Notes: generated from the sequence alone by a model not told the origin. Positions 45,132 to 54,770 are shown, numbered from the stretch's first letter. The stretch: 64,000 nucleotides of DNA from CAVWDI01 sp963793095 (GCA_963793095.1 CAWBYY010000011.1:248001-312000); one strand, 5' to 3'. A program made the numbers and translations.

Positions 45132-46832
45132 TCACTCGTTCAGGTTGTAGATTCTGACGTAATCGATTCCATTAATTCTGACGGTATGTTCCGGTGATAG
45201 ATCGCCCAGGTGGTCCATCAGTTTCTTGGGGGAATCGTGCTGCCACTGGTTGATATAAATCACTGCATAATCGGCGGACAAATAATCCCTGAGGCGCCAA
45301 TCACTGATTTCTTCATCCAGAAAGAGCGGGTCAGCGATGAAACCAAGCGAGGCGCTGTACCAGTTGAACGCGAGCGGAAACCAGGCGATTACCCGTTTAT
45401 CCTGTATCGCTGGTTTCTGGCGCAGGTAAATGGCGGCTTCGCTGAGCCCTTCGCCCCAGCCTGTGTCAAGACCGTCCCTGAGTGCTTCGTCAGGGCTTCC
45501 CATAATTGGATTGAAATAAGTCAGGTAATAAGGATGGTGCGGGATAATTATTACAAGCTGCACAACCAGCAGGATTCCGATGATTCCGTACCTGATTAAA
45601 TTCGGATTCAAATTTAACCAGCGGGAATTTATCCAATCCGCAGTGGCGATCCAGCCGATTCCAGCGATTAAATTCAAGGGCAGAAAAACAGGCAGGAGAT
45701 AACGATCGTATTTTTTAGCCCCAACGCTCATTACCAGGGTGAAAATAATCACATAAAGAAGTAAGTAGAGCACATAAAACCGGCGTTCATACGCCAGGGC
45801 AGGGGGTTTTTTCCGAATTATAAAAATCAGAGCCAGAATACACCCCACCCAGACCAGGAAGGTGCTGCGCCAGAGATATGCTTTGATATAGAACAGAACC
45901 GGATTTACCGGATCAGGATCTGCCAAACCGGAGGCTGGTTCGTTATCACTTGCAGCAACGCCTACCACCGTTGCGGTAAAAGTATCCCTGTAAAGGGAGG
46001 TGATTAATTCAAAGGGGGTAACCCACATCGCCGGCCAGAACAGGGTGAAGAAGATGATGATCAATAAAATCCACCCAAAGAATGGAAACACATATTTTTT
46101 TAGAGCCAACCGCAGTCTGTCACGGTTTGACCTGCGCCAGGTTCGAAAGAGTTCCAGCAGGGTGAGCAAACCGACGACCGGTAGGAAAATCAAACCCTGG
46201 GTCACGGTCAGGATGGCGAGACTGGTAGCAATACTCGAAACAATCAGCCCATGCAAGCGGTTCTCTTTTAAAAAATAAATATAGGACAGCAGCGCCAGGA
46301 ACAAAAAACTGCTGATCAGTCCGTTGGTATGGAAAACGCGCGAGTGGGCGATGTGAAAGGGGTCCAGGGCGATCACGATAAAGCCGGGAATGACATACCA
46401 GAGGCTGAAGATTTTGCTGGAGTAATAAAAACTGACCAGCAGTGTAAGGATGATAACCACCGCCTGAATTAAGCGGGCAGTGGACAGGACCTGAATCAAT
46501 GGCGGGCCGTGCCTCGAAAAAAGCTGCTGCAGTTTTGTATCACCCAGCGAAGTCTGTCCAACCTTGCTGTACCTGGGAAACCGGAGTTTAAAGGCTGCGG
46601 AGCCAATCCAGTAGCTGGTCACTCCCGGATGCCCTGACTGGTAAGTTGAGGCATAATCATTATGTGAGATTGCATAGAAGAAGTTAGCTGACCTTTTCCC
46701 CCAGGTTGGTTCATCGGCTGTTACGAACTGCCCGGGCTGGATCAACCTGGGAAGAGCAAGCAGAACTGCCAGTCCTGCCAATACCAGCAGGAATCCCGCC
46801 AGAGTTTTTCTGTCCATGAGTGATTGTTGCAT
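45132..46832 (-). CDS. Membrane glycosyltransferase, ArnT/PMT-like (polyprenyl-phosphate-dependent)
   Basis: 566 residues (ATG at 46832, or 46817). About 11-12 membrane helices. The first extracellular loop has FVTADEPTWGKRSANFFYAI, where the D-E pair corresponds to the catalytic Asp region of GT39/GT83-type enzymes, and then YQSGHPGVTSYWIG. A C-terminal soluble tail follows (YAVIYINQWQHD). Such enzymes move a sugar from a lipid-linked donor to protein or lipid outside the membrane. A TATAAT sits 6 bases before the ATG at 46832 (minus strand), so this message may be nearly leaderless. Acceptor not known. Confidence 0.82.
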   Translation of the reverse strand: MQQSLMDRKTLAGFLLVLAGLAVLLALPRLIQPGQFVTADEPTWGKRSANFFYAISHNDYASTYQSGHPGVTSYWIGSAAFKLRFPRYSKVGQTSLGDTKLQQLFSRHGPPLIQVLSTARLIQAVVIILTLLVSFYYSSKIFSLWYVIPGFIVIALDPFHIAHSRVFHTNGLISSFLFLALLSYIYFLKENRLHGLIVSSIATSLAILTVTQGLIFLPVVGLLTLLELFRTWRRSNRDRLRLALKKYVFPFFGWILLIIIFFTLFWPAMWVTPFELITSLYRDTFTATVVGVAASDNEPASGLADPDPVNPVLFYIKAYLWRSTFLVWVGCILALIFIIRKKPPALAYERRFYVLYLLLYVIIFTLVMSVGAKKYDRYLLPVFLPLNLIAGIGWIATADWINSRWLNLNPNLIRYGIIGILLVVQLVIIIPHHPYYLTYFNPIMGSPDEALRDGLDTGWGEGLSEAAIYLRQKPAIQDKRVIAWFPLAFNWYSASLGFIADPLFLDEEISDWRLRDYLSADYAVIYINQWQHDSPKKLMDHLGDLSPEHTVRINGIDYVRIYNLNE

Positions 46833-46867
46833 GCGTGAATTATAAACCCGCTGAAGAATTACAAATT

Positions 46868-46964
46868 AGGAGTGCTACTCCTGATTTACGGTATTCATGG
46901 GCCATTTGTATCCGGGACCGTTTACAACAGGTACAGGGTTCAATAGTGAAGGAGTAGCACTCCT
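46868..46964. repeat. REPIN-like pair of inverted palindromic units
   Basis: AGGAGTGCTACTCCT (46868-46882) and its exact reverse complement AGGAGTAGCACTCCT (46950-46964) are separated by 67 bases. Each 15-base unit is itself a 6-base-pair palindrome with a 3-base loop. Two REP-type hairpins in inverted orientation in an intergenic region is the layout of REPINs or small MITEs. No transposase is nearby. Confidence 0.7.
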
Positions 46965-47006
46965 TGTAGGAAAGCAGTTGAATCCTGGCTGTTTGGCTAG
47001 ATCAAT

Positions 47007-47897
47007 TCAGGGGTGGTCGAATTCCAGAACCTGGACCACACATTCGCCCAGGTTGTTGTCCTCAGTGCAGAGTGTGATGGTGGCTTTGTAGGTATTTGTG
47101 ACCGGGGACATACCGGAAAATGCAGATCCTATATAGGCTCCTTCACCAGGCAGCAGGCTTGTTTCGCCGGGAGGGCAAACTGATGCTGAATCCGTAAACG
47201 GCGAATTGGGGAACAGCGTCCCGGTGCCGGCCAGGTCTGTATCCAGGTTCTGGATGTTGATTCTGGCGGATTCAAAGGGCGTCTGCCCGGTATTGATCAC
47301 CTGGATCATGGCAGCCGAGGAACCATCGCAAAGCTGAACTCTTGAAAAGGACGCTCCGAACGCAATCTCCGCACTCACCGGCGGAGGCGGGGGTTCAACA
47401 ACCTCCAGGGCGCTGGTTTCTCCCTGCACACTGGTCGTCCCTCCCCACACCCAGCAGAAAGCTCCCGGTTTTGCGGGATTCTCGATGTACCACCAGGTGC
47501 TTTCAGGATTGCGCCCGGCGACAACCGATTCCTGGCTGGTCAGCAGGTAACCAAGAATATCGTATGCCTGGCTGGGACCCAGGCGGCAGTTTGTGTTTTC
47601 GCGGGCGCTTATTGTGGGTACCTCAGGACCCCCTTCGGTTTCAGCGGGCAGGCTGCCCCCCGGGGTAACTACTGGAACCGGGGCAGTCTCTTCCGTAGGA
47701 AAGGGTTGGCCGGAAGCCGCGGTTTGCTTGATAGATAGGGCGTCTGCGGTCATCACCAGCGCGGTGCTGGTGGCGGAGGTCTGGTTTGATTGGGCGCGCT
47801 GGGCGAAAAAAATATAGGCGCTGAAACCGACAACCAGGCAGAAAATCAGGGCGACCAGCGCAAGGATCACAAGCCACAGTATTTGCTTGGGCGTCAT
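47007..47897 (-). CDS. Membrane-anchored SH3-like domain protein
   Basis: 296 residues. An N-terminal transmembrane anchor (about 8-31, LWLVILALVALIFCLVVGFS) is followed by a Thr/Ala/Pro-rich linker and an SH3b-like domain with conserved Trp and Cys (NTNCRLGPSQAYDILGYL ... WWYIENPAKPGAFCWVWGG). The C-terminal beta-sandwich-like domain of about 110 residues includes PPGETSLLPGEGAYIGSAF. It is a paralogue of the neighbouring lipoprotein with the same order of domains. It would sit outside the membrane; ligand unknown. Confidence 0.78.
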   Translation of the reverse strand: MTPKQILWLVILALVALIFCLVVGFSAYIFFAQRAQSNQTSATSTALVMTADALSIKQTAASGQPFPTEETAPVPVVTPGGSLPAETEGGPEVPTISARENTNCRLGPSQAYDILGYLLTSQESVVAGRNPESTWWYIENPAKPGAFCWVWGGTTSVQGETSALEVVEPPPPPVSAEIAFGASFSRVQLCDGSSAAMIQVINTGQTPFESARINIQNLDTDLAGTGTLFPNSPFTDSASVCPPGETSLLPGEGAYIGSAFSGMSPVTNTYKATITLCTEDNNLGECVVQVLEFDHP

Positions 47898-47912
47898 GGT
47901 ACTGGCTGGATT

Positions 47913-48797
47913 TTAAGGGGCGGGCATGGCGAATTGAACCGTCTTTTCGCCGCAAGAACCGCCAAGACTTTCCTGGGTGCATACTTTGATTGTAGCCTGC
48001 ATCATGGCAGCCGGCAGGCTCAGGCGGGTTACTTTGCCAGCGATATATCCAACCGCACCGGCAGGCAGGGTACCCACCCCGGGCGGGCAGTCGCTGTCGG
48101 AAGCCAGGAATGGACTGTTGCTCTGTTCTGGACCAAAAACTGTATCGCCTTCAGTCAAATCCTTGATCGTCAACCTGACAGATTCAAGATCGGGACCGCT
48201 GCTGTTGTCGATCTGGAAAAAAAGAGCCGGATCAGGGCCGCACATGGTAAATGTGGAAAAACCCACCGCGATTTCAACATCCGGAAGAGGCGGGGGCTCG
48301 ATCTCCGCGACAGCGCTGGTATCGCCGCTGACTGTGGTCGTCTCCGCCCAGACCCAGCATTCATCGCCTGGTTTATCGGGATTTTGGATCACCCACCAGT
48401 TGCCTGTTTCGTCCTTTCCGATCACCGTGGAAGACTGGTTTTTCAAAAGGTAACCTTCAATCTCATAATCCTGGCCGGGTCCTTCGCGGCAGTTTGTATT
48501 CACGCTGGCGCTGATGGTCGCGGCGCCGGGTTCCGCCGGAGGCGAGGATTCGGTTTCAACGGCCTCTTCTGGTTCGGGCGATTCTGTCTCCTGGGCAGGT
48601 TCAACCTGCGGCTGGGTTTGAGTTGGCTGTTCAACGGCAGCCTGCAGCGCGGTTGCAGTATTCGAAAGAGCGACCCTGGTCCCCAGAAGGTCCTCCTCTT
48701 CTGAGGATCCGCCAAAAATGCTGCATGCAAGTGATACAGAAAGCAGAACAAAACCTAAGAGCAGCAGATAACTGGGGCGGTTTTTTAAGTTTTTCAT
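47913..48797 (-). CDS. SH3-like domain lipoprotein, paralogue of the next gene
   Basis: 294 residues. Signal peptide with lipobox SLAC (Cys25), Glu/Thr/Pro-rich linker to about residue 95, SH3b-like domain (VNTNCREGPGQDYEIEGYLL ... NWWVIQNPDKPGDECWVWAE) and a C-terminal beta domain with Cys residues (STFTMCGPDPALFFQIDNSS, DSDCPPGVGTLPAGAVGYIAG). The same domain order as the gene at 47007-47897, 15 bases downstream, shows an old tandem duplication with a change of anchor (lipid versus helix). Surface role inferred. Confidence 0.8.
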   Translation of the reverse strand: MKNLKNRPSYLLLLGFVLLSVSLACSIFGGSSEEEDLLGTRVALSNTATALQAAVEQPTQTQPQVEPAQETESPEPEEAVETESSPPAEPGAATISASVNTNCREGPGQDYEIEGYLLKNQSSTVIGKDETGNWWVIQNPDKPGDECWVWAETTTVSGDTSAVAEIEPPPLPDVEIAVGFSTFTMCGPDPALFFQIDNSSGPDLESVRLTIKDLTEGDTVFGPEQSNSPFLASDSDCPPGVGTLPAGAVGYIAGKVTRLSLPAAMMQATIKVCTQESLGGSCGEKTVQFAMPAP

Positions 48798-49178
48798 CTT
48801 CAGCTCCTCCTTAAAAGAAAAACAGAGATCGTTAATTGGTTCAGGAATTAATAAACCAGGTTATCCCGGGGTGTATCCGGATTTATACTGCTTGCGGTCT
48901 CTATTATATGCGAATATATGCGAATATATGCGAATTCTGGAGGGCGCACATGCTGGATTTGCCGTTTAATTGGCTGAGGCGTTTATGTATACCTAATTAA
49001 CATAAATTTTTAAGGGATTTGTTCCAGGCAAAGCCAGGTTGACTAACCCTTCTTGGAGATTCCAGTCCGCGGTTGGTATAATGAAAGTTTGCTAATGGGC
49101 CATTTCTGGCCGGGCAATAAATAAAACATTTGTGCTATAATGAAAGGTCGCGGCAGAAATAAGATTCGATGAGGTTTT
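48798..49178. other. 381-bp divergent intergenic region
   Basis: Between the SH3 lipoprotein and uvrA, transcribed away from each other. It holds three 10-base tandem repeats at 48905-48934. I see no LexA-like box that I could defend upstream of uvrA and no gene. Confidence 0.5.
48905..48934. repeat. Three tandem copies of TATATGCGAA
   Basis: The 10-base unit TATATGCGAA is repeated three times without change. A 10-base period would put all copies on one face of the helix, so it could be a protein-binding array upstream of the SH3 lipoprotein gene. Function not known. Confidence 0.85.
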
Positions 49179-52157
49179 ATGTCTGATAAAGTCATCCGGG
49201 TAGTGGGGGCACGCGAGCATAATTTAAAGAATATTTCGGTCGAGATACCACGCGATAAGTTTGTGGTCATCACCGGGCTTTCCGGCTCCGGCAAGTCCTC
49301 CCTTGCGTTTGATACCATCTTTGCTGAGGGGCAACGGCGCTATGTTGAGTCCTTATCGTCTTATGCCCGGCAGTTCCTCGGCCAGATGGAAAAGCCGGAT
49401 GTGGATTATATTGATGGATTATCGCCGGCAGTCTCAATCGACCAGAAAGGCACATCTCACAACCCGCGCTCTACAGTCGGCACGGTTACGGAGGTTTATG
49501 ATTACCTGCGGCTGCTCTACGCCCGAGCCGGCATCCCTCACTGCCCTGACTGCGGAAGGGTTGTAACAAAACAATCAGCCCAGGAGATCGTAGACCGGAT
49601 TGAAGCCCTTCCGGAGGGCGCCCGCCTGTTGATTTTGTCCCCGCTGGTGCGCAGCCGTAAAGGCACCCACCAGTCCGTCCTGGAGGAGATCCAGAAAGCT
49701 GGTTTTGTGCGGGCCAGGGTGGATGGCAGGGTTTTTGAACTGGAAGAGGATATCCCGCTGGATCGCTACAAAAACCACACGGTTGAGGCTGTGGTTGACC
49801 GCCTGGTTATCCACACTGGTCCGCAGGATGAGGGGGATGCCAATTCCGCCCGCTCCCGGTTGACCGATTCGATTGAAACAGCCCTGAAATTTGGAGACGG
49901 GTATGTAACCATCCACTGGATGAACCCGCCTGTTGAAAAGGGACAGTTCAACGGGATGCCTGAAGAAGACGGCCAGGCACCGGAGAGAGATGAAACCCAG
50001 GGAAAAGACCTGCTGTTTTCAGAGCACCTCGCCTGCCCGGAGCACGGATCAATATTAACCGAGATCGAACCGCGCACATTCTCTTTCAATACCCCCCACG
50101 GCGCCTGTCCGGAGTGCCAGGGCTTGGGTGGGATGCTTGAAATCGATCCCGATTTGTTGATCCCGGATAACAGCCTGTCATTTGCGGAAGGCGCGATTGC
50201 AGCCACAGAGTGGAGCGGGCCGCGTGAAGAAGGCGGTTATTACTGGCAGACATTAAACGCGATGGCTGACGAATACGGTATCGACCTAACAAGGCCGGTG
50301 CGGCATTTAAAAAATAATGAACTTGACCTGGTTCTTTACGGCACCAGAGGCAAGCGAATTACAGTCCATTACCGGAACCGGGAGGGGCGCCAGGCGACTT
50401 TTCAAACTACATTTGAAGGGGTGATCAGCAATCTCCAGCGCCGCTATAAGGAGACCAATTCCGAGTATATCCGTGAAAAGCTCTCTGAATTTATGAGCGA
50501 GCAGGTCTGTTCAGCTTGTAATGGCTCACGTCTGCGGAGGGAAGCCCTGTCGGTGACCATTGCAGACAGGAATATCATCGAAGTGACGCGCTGGCCTGTC
50601 CTGCGAACTCTGGACTGGGCTAAAAGCCTGAGCGGGGAAGATTCGCCCCTGAATAACCGCCAGCGCTTGATTGCAGAGCGGGTCTTGAAAGAGATCGTGG
50701 ACAGGCTCGGGTTCCTGGTGGATGTAGGGTTGGATTACCTAACCCTGGACCGCACTGCCGCTTCGCTTTCGGGAGGAGAGGCCCAGCGCATACGCCTGGC
50801 GACCCAGATTGGTTCGCGGCTGATGGGGGTATTGTATGTCCTGGATGAGCCATCCATTGGGCTGCACCCGCGCGATAACAACCGCTTGCTGCGTACCCTG
50901 GAGGGCTTGCGCGATCTGGGAAACACGGTCCTGGTGGTCGAACACGATACGGATACAATCAGGACCTCAGATTGGGTTATTGACCTGGGTCCCCGGGCCG
51001 GTGAGCACGGCGGAGAGGTGGTCTGTGAAGGTAAACTGGATGCAATCCTGGCCTGCGAAGAATCGCTGACCGGCGCATATCTGACCGGTAAATTGAAGGT
51101 TCCAATACCTTCAGAGCGGAGGGGCGGCAACGGAAACCACATCAGCATAATAGGGGCGCGCCAGAACAATTTAAAGAATATCGATGTTGAAATTCCACTC
51201 GCAAAGCTGGTCTGCATAACGGGGGTCTCCGGTTCTGGCAAATCCACCCTGATGGTTGAGATACTTTACAAAGCGCTGGCACGCGCTCTTAACCGGGCCA
51301 GAATCCAGCCCGGGGAACATGATTCAATTGAGGGATTGGAAAATCTGGATAAAGTGATCAATATTGACCAGACGCCGATTGGCCGTACGCCGCGCTCCAA
51401 TCCCGGCACCTATACCGGTCTGTTTGACCATATACGCAGTTTGTTTGCGGAACTGCCAGAGAGCAAAATCAGGGGATATAAACCGGGCCGGTTTTCATTC
51501 AACGTGCACGGCGGGCGCTGCGAGGCCTGCCAGGGTCAGGGCCAACTGCGGATTGAGATGCAGTTCCTGCCGGATGTGTATGTCCCCTGCGATGTTTGCA
51601 AAAGGGCGCGCTTTAACCGTGAGACGCTGCAGGTCAGGTTTAAGGATTTTAATATCGCCGAGGTTCTTGATATGACCGTCGACAGGGCTCTGGAGGTGTT
51701 TGGGGCGTTTCCCAGGATGGTAAGCCGGCTGCAAACCCTGCAGGACGTTGGCCTCGGGTACATCCGGATCGGCCAACCCGCGCCGACATTATCCGGAGGC
51801 GAAGCCCAGCGGGTTAAACTTGCCCGCGAGCTCTCAAAACGGTCAACCGGCAGGACGCTTTATGTGCTTGACGAGCCATCAGTCGGCCTGCATGCCGCTG
51901 ATGTGCATAAATTAATCGAGGTGCTGCAGCGACTGGTTGAGGGCGGCAACACGGTTTTGATTATCGAGCACAATCTGGATATTATTAAGGTCGCCGATTA
52001 CCTGATTGATCTTGGACCGGAGGGCGGCGACAGGGGCGGGGAGGTGGTGGTGCAGGGCACCCCGGAAGAGGTCTGTGAGCGGGACGATTCCTATACCGGT
52101 CAGCACCTGCGCCCGTTTATCTGCGATAGGGATGTGGTTTTTAACCCGGCAAAGTAA
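49179..52157 (+). CDS. uvrA: Excinuclease ABC subunit A
   Basis: 992 residues, intact. UvrA is the damage-recognition ATPase of nucleotide excision repair. First Walker A GLSGSGKSSLAFD (about 33-45), first zinc region HCPDCGRVV and ACPECQGLGGMLEID, signature LSGGEAQRIRLATQIGS, LDEPSIGLHPRD. Second Walker A GVSGSGKSTLMVE, zinc finger GGRCEACQGQGQLRIEMQF ... CDVC, signature LSGGEAQRVKLARELS and LDEPSVGLHAADV. It has ATG at 49179 and ends in a terminator shared with the convergent methyltransferase gene. One of the longest genes here, and free of frameshifts. Confidence 0.97.
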   Translation: MSDKVIRVVGAREHNLKNISVEIPRDKFVVITGLSGSGKSSLAFDTIFAEGQRRYVESLSSYARQFLGQMEKPDVDYIDGLSPAVSIDQKGTSHNPRSTVGTVTEVYDYLRLLYARAGIPHCPDCGRVVTKQSAQEIVDRIEALPEGARLLILSPLVRSRKGTHQSVLEEIQKAGFVRARVDGRVFELEEDIPLDRYKNHTVEAVVDRLVIHTGPQDEGDANSARSRLTDSIETALKFGDGYVTIHWMNPPVEKGQFNGMPEEDGQAPERDETQGKDLLFSEHLACPEHGSILTEIEPRTFSFNTPHGACPECQGLGGMLEIDPDLLIPDNSLSFAEGAIAATEWSGPREEGGYYWQTLNAMADEYGIDLTRPVRHLKNNELDLVLYGTRGKRITVHYRNREGRQATFQTTFEGVISNLQRRYKETNSEYIREKLSEFMSEQVCSACNGSRLRREALSVTIADRNIIEVTRWPVLRTLDWAKSLSGEDSPLNNRQRLIAERVLKEIVDRLGFLVDVGLDYLTLDRTAASLSGGEAQRIRLATQIGSRLMGVLYVLDEPSIGLHPRDNNRLLRTLEGLRDLGNTVLVVEHDTDTIRTSDWVIDLGPRAGEHGGEVVCEGKLDAILACEESLTGAYLTGKLKVPIPSERRGGNGNHISIIGARQNNLKNIDVEIPLAKLVCITGVSGSGKSTLMVEILYKALARALNRARIQPGEHDSIEGLENLDKVINIDQTPIGRTPRSNPGTYTGLFDHIRSLFAELPESKIRGYKPGRFSFNVHGGRCEACQGQGQLRIEMQFLPDVYVPCDVCKRARFNRETLQVRFKDFNIAEVLDMTVDRALEVFGAFPRMVSRLQTLQDVGLGYIRIGQPAPTLSGGEAQRVKLARELSKRSTGRTLYVLDEPSVGLHAADVHKLIEVLQRLVEGGNTVLIIEHNLDIIKVADYLIDLGPEGGDRGGEVVVQGTPEEVCERDDSYTGQHLRPFICDRDVVFNPAK

Positions 52158-52165
52158 AAACCACC

Positions 52166-52194
52166 AGCCGGAACGTGTAATTATTCCGGTTGTT
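52166..52194. terminator. Terminator between uvrA and the convergent methyltransferase gene
   Basis: AGCCGGAA (52166-52173) pairs with TTCCGGTT (52184-52191, one G-U) around a 10-base loop and is followed by GTTTT, 8 bases after the uvrA stop. It overlaps the stop of the minus-strand gene. Confidence 0.55.
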
Positions 52195-52963
52195 TTAAGT
52201 TCCTCTGGCGAACAACCTCAAAGATGAGCACCGCAGCGGAAGAAGCCGCATTGAGCGATTCCATTTCCCCTGCCATGGGGATATGTACCCGCTCATGGGC
52301 GAGGTCGCGGGCTTCAGGGCTGGCTCCTTCAGCCTCTCCGCCGATGATTAAAGCCAGCGGAACCTGCAGGTTTAACCGGTAATAGGGGGTTCCTTTATGG
52401 GGTGAGGCAAGCAATAAACTGAGCCCGGAAATCTTCCGGGTTATTTCTCTCCATTTTAGGCTGGCGACTGGCAGGCGGAAATGCGCACCCATCCCGGCCC
52501 TGAGGACTTTTGGCGCATATGGGTCGGCTGTTCCCGGAGTGATAAAAACAGCCTGGCACCCAGCCGCTGCGGCGGTCCGCAGGATCGCGCCCAGGTTGCC
52601 GGGATCCCTGATAGAGTCCAGGACCAGGGCAAAGTCCAGTTTATCCGGCAGCGAAGGCGGTTCAATTGGCACTACGAGCAGCAAACCCTGGGGAGTCTGG
52701 GTGTCGCTGGCAGCCCGCATTACCCGGGGCGAGACTGCCTCGATCTCCGTTCCCGTGCCGGCCAGCGCTTCCAGGGCTGATTCACCCCGGGGGCTGAGCT
52801 CTGGAGTGTGCAGCGCCAGCCGCGGTTGGATTCCGCAGGAGAGGGCTTCTTCCGCCATCCGAACCCCCTCCACAACACAGGCACAGGCTTCGCGGCGGAG
52901 GCGCCCGTCCGCCTGCAGCGACCGGACCCACTTTATCTTCTTATTCTGCAGGGAGGTGATCAT
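52181..52963 (-). CDS. TrmH/SpoU-family RNA 2'-O-methyltransferase
   Basis: 260 residues. An N-terminal substrate-binding domain (ITSLQNKKIKWVRSLQADGR ... ACVVEGVRMAEEAL) is followed by the knotted SPOUT domain: ALVLDSIRDPGNLGAILRTA, ALIIGGEAEGASPEA, HIPMAGEMESLNAASSAAVLIFE. The N-E-G-type and S-L-N-A-S motifs bind SAM in the knot. It methylates rRNA or tRNA; the site cannot be told. It lies 17 bases after the HIT gene on the same strand. Confidence 0.9.
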   Translation of the reverse strand: MITSLQNKKIKWVRSLQADGRLRREACACVVEGVRMAEEALSCGIQPRLALHTPELSPRGESALEALAGTGTEIEAVSPRVMRAASDTQTPQGLLLVVPIEPPSLPDKLDFALVLDSIRDPGNLGAILRTAAAAGCQAVFITPGTADPYAPKVLRAGMGAHFRLPVASLKWREITRKISGLSLLLASPHKGTPYYRLNLQVPLALIIGGEAEGASPEARDLAHERVHIPMAGEMESLNAASSAAVLIFEVVRQRNLKQPE

Positions 52964-52980
52964 ATAAACCTGGGGTATTC

Positions 52981-53326
52981 CTATCCCATCGGGTAGCGCA
53001 CCGGCTGACCGCCAATTAAATGCAGGTGCAGGTGGAATATGGTCTGGTTGGCATCCCGCCCGGTATTGATAATCAGGCGGTACCCTGAATTCGCTATGCC
53101 CTCTTTTGAGGCCAGCTGGCTGGCGACAAAAATAAGGTGGCCGACCAGCCCTTCATCCCCGGGGGAGAATCTTATTAATCGATTCGATGTGTTTGTTCGG
53201 GACAACCAGAATATGGGTTGGGGCGACCGGGTGAATATCCCGGAATGCAGTCGTTTCCCCGTCCTGATATACAATTTGGCCCGTGAGTTCACCCGAGATG
53301 ATTCTGCAGAAAGTGCATTTATTCAT
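52981..53326 (-). CDS. HIT-family nucleotide-binding protein, one frameshift
   Basis: About 114 residues after repair. MNKCTFCRIISGELTGQIVY, HPVAPTHILVVPNKHIESIN and the histidine triad IFHLHLHLIGG (HxHxH) are typical of bacterial HIT hydrolases of the HinT type, which cleave nucleoside phosphoramidates. Two Cys in CTFC bind zinc in some members. The C-run at 53161-53165 has one base too many: removal gives ILPGDEGLVGHL. The ATG at 53326 overlaps the mtaB stop, so translation is coupled. Confidence 0.88.
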
Positions 53327-54695
53327 AACTCAAACCCGGCCCTGGTTGGAACTTCGCGGGATCCGACTTTCGCCCATATCGATCTCCTGAGCCAGGCGCC
53401 GCCCATCCGGGTTCAATTACTCCGCTAATACCCTGCCCGTCCAGCCGCTGCAGCAGGACCGGGGTGATCTGGTTCGAGAGGTCTCCGGGTGCATGGCAGG
53501 TTACGCGCAGATAGTTATCGGTCAGCCCGGATAACTTCCAGGTGTTCGGGCCGTTCTGGAGGGCGCTTTCCCATAGAACCGGCAGTGTGCTGCCCAGGAA
53601 ATTGTGGCGGTAATCCGCGCTGGATTTTTCGAGCGCCTGGCGGATGCGGGCGTTTCTAATTTTGCGGGTTTGCAGGGGAACCTGCGCTGGCATGCTGGCT
53701 GCCGAGGTTCCGTCCCGGGCGGAGAAGGTGAAGACATGGCCACCGGCGAACCCCATCTCTTCGATAAATTGAAGGCTTTCAATAAATTCGGCTTCGCTCT
53801 CACCCGGGAAACCGGCGATGATGTCAGTTGTAACCGCGACTCCGGGGATCATTTCCCGGGCAGTTCGCACAAGGTGGGCGTATTCGCCCGGAGTGACACC
53901 GCGTGCCATGCGCCTGAGAACAGCCGCGCTGCCGGATTGAAGCGGGAGGTGGAGCTGGCGGCAAAGGCGCGGATTCTCCCACAGGCGGAAAAAATCTTCG
54001 TCCAGATGCCAGGGTTCGATCGAAGACAGCCGTATTCTTTCAGCGCCAGCATCGTCCAGGACCGACCGCACCAGGTCGACCAGGTTCAGATCCGGAGCCA
54101 GATCCCTGCCCCAGGAGCCCATATGCACCCCGGTCAGCACAACCTCCTTTGCGGAGGAACCGCCCCGGGTACTGCAGGCAGCCTGTATGTCTGCGAGCAC
54201 ATCCGGGATTGGGCGGCTGCGCCCCCGGCCGCGTGCGATTGTTGTGATGCAGAAGGCGCAGCGGTTATCGCAGCCGTCCTGCACTTTTATAAAAGCGCGC
54301 GTCCGCAGGCGTTCTCCCGGGATAGGCTGGCGTTCGGTTGGTTCGAGATCAAAGGTTTCCTTCGGAAGGGAAAACATCTCTGGTACCAGATCATCTTTGC
54401 GGTTATTCGGGATAATCCGCTGGACACCGGGAAGACCAGCGGCGGATTCCGGGTTTAGGGTCGCCCAGCAGCCGGTCAGGGTGATTTCAGCGACCCCTTT
54501 GCGCCAGAGTTGGCGCACTTTCTGGCGCGAATCGGAGGCGGCAGCGGAAGTGACGCTGCAAGAATTTACTACCGCCAGGTCGGCCTCTTCGGGATTCCCA
54601 ACCAGGGTATAGCCCAGCGAAACGAGCTGGCGTGCATATGCCTCAATTTCGGCCTGATTCAGCCGGCATCCGACCATGTCCAGAAAGATCTTCAT
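53319..54695 (-). CDS. mtaB: tRNA t6A37 methylthiotransferase MtaB-like
   Basis: 458 residues. N-terminal MTTase domain with Cys in MVGCRLNQAE, VVNSCSVT and TGCWATLNP that bind the second iron-sulphur cluster. Radical SAM domain with CDNRCAFC (CxxxCxxC) at about 155, EVVLTGVHMGSWGRD, and a TRAM-like C-terminus. The GCRLNQAE form and short C-terminus fit MtaB, which makes ms2t6A in tRNA, better than MiaB or RimO. It is followed by the overlapping HIT gene. Confidence 0.9.
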   Translation of the reverse strand: MKIFLDMVGCRLNQAEIEAYARQLVSLGYTLVGNPEEADLAVVNSCSVTSAAASDSRQKVRQLWRKGVAEITLTGCWATLNPESAAGLPGVQRIIPNNRKDDLVPEMFSLPKETFDLEPTERQPIPGERLRTRAFIKVQDGCDNRCAFCITTIARGRGRSRPIPDVLADIQAACSTRGGSSAKEVVLTGVHMGSWGRDLAPDLNLVDLVRSVLDDAGAERIRLSSIEPWHLDEDFFRLWENPRLCRQLHLPLQSGSAAVLRRMARGVTPGEYAHLVRTAREMIPGVAVTTDIIAGFPGESEAEFIESLQFIEEMGFAGGHVFTFSARDGTSAASMPAQVPLQTRKIRNARIRQALEKSSADYRHNFLGSTLPVLWESALQNGPNTWKLSGLTDNYLRVTCHAPGDLSNQITPVLLQRLDGQGISGVIEPGWAAPGSGDRYGRKSDPAKFQPGPGLSYE

Positions 54696-54770
54696 AAAAT
54701 ATTTGTATCCTGAGGCAAATTAGTAGCACCTCAACCGTTTTTGAGGAGATTGGTTAACTGGTTCGCGGTA

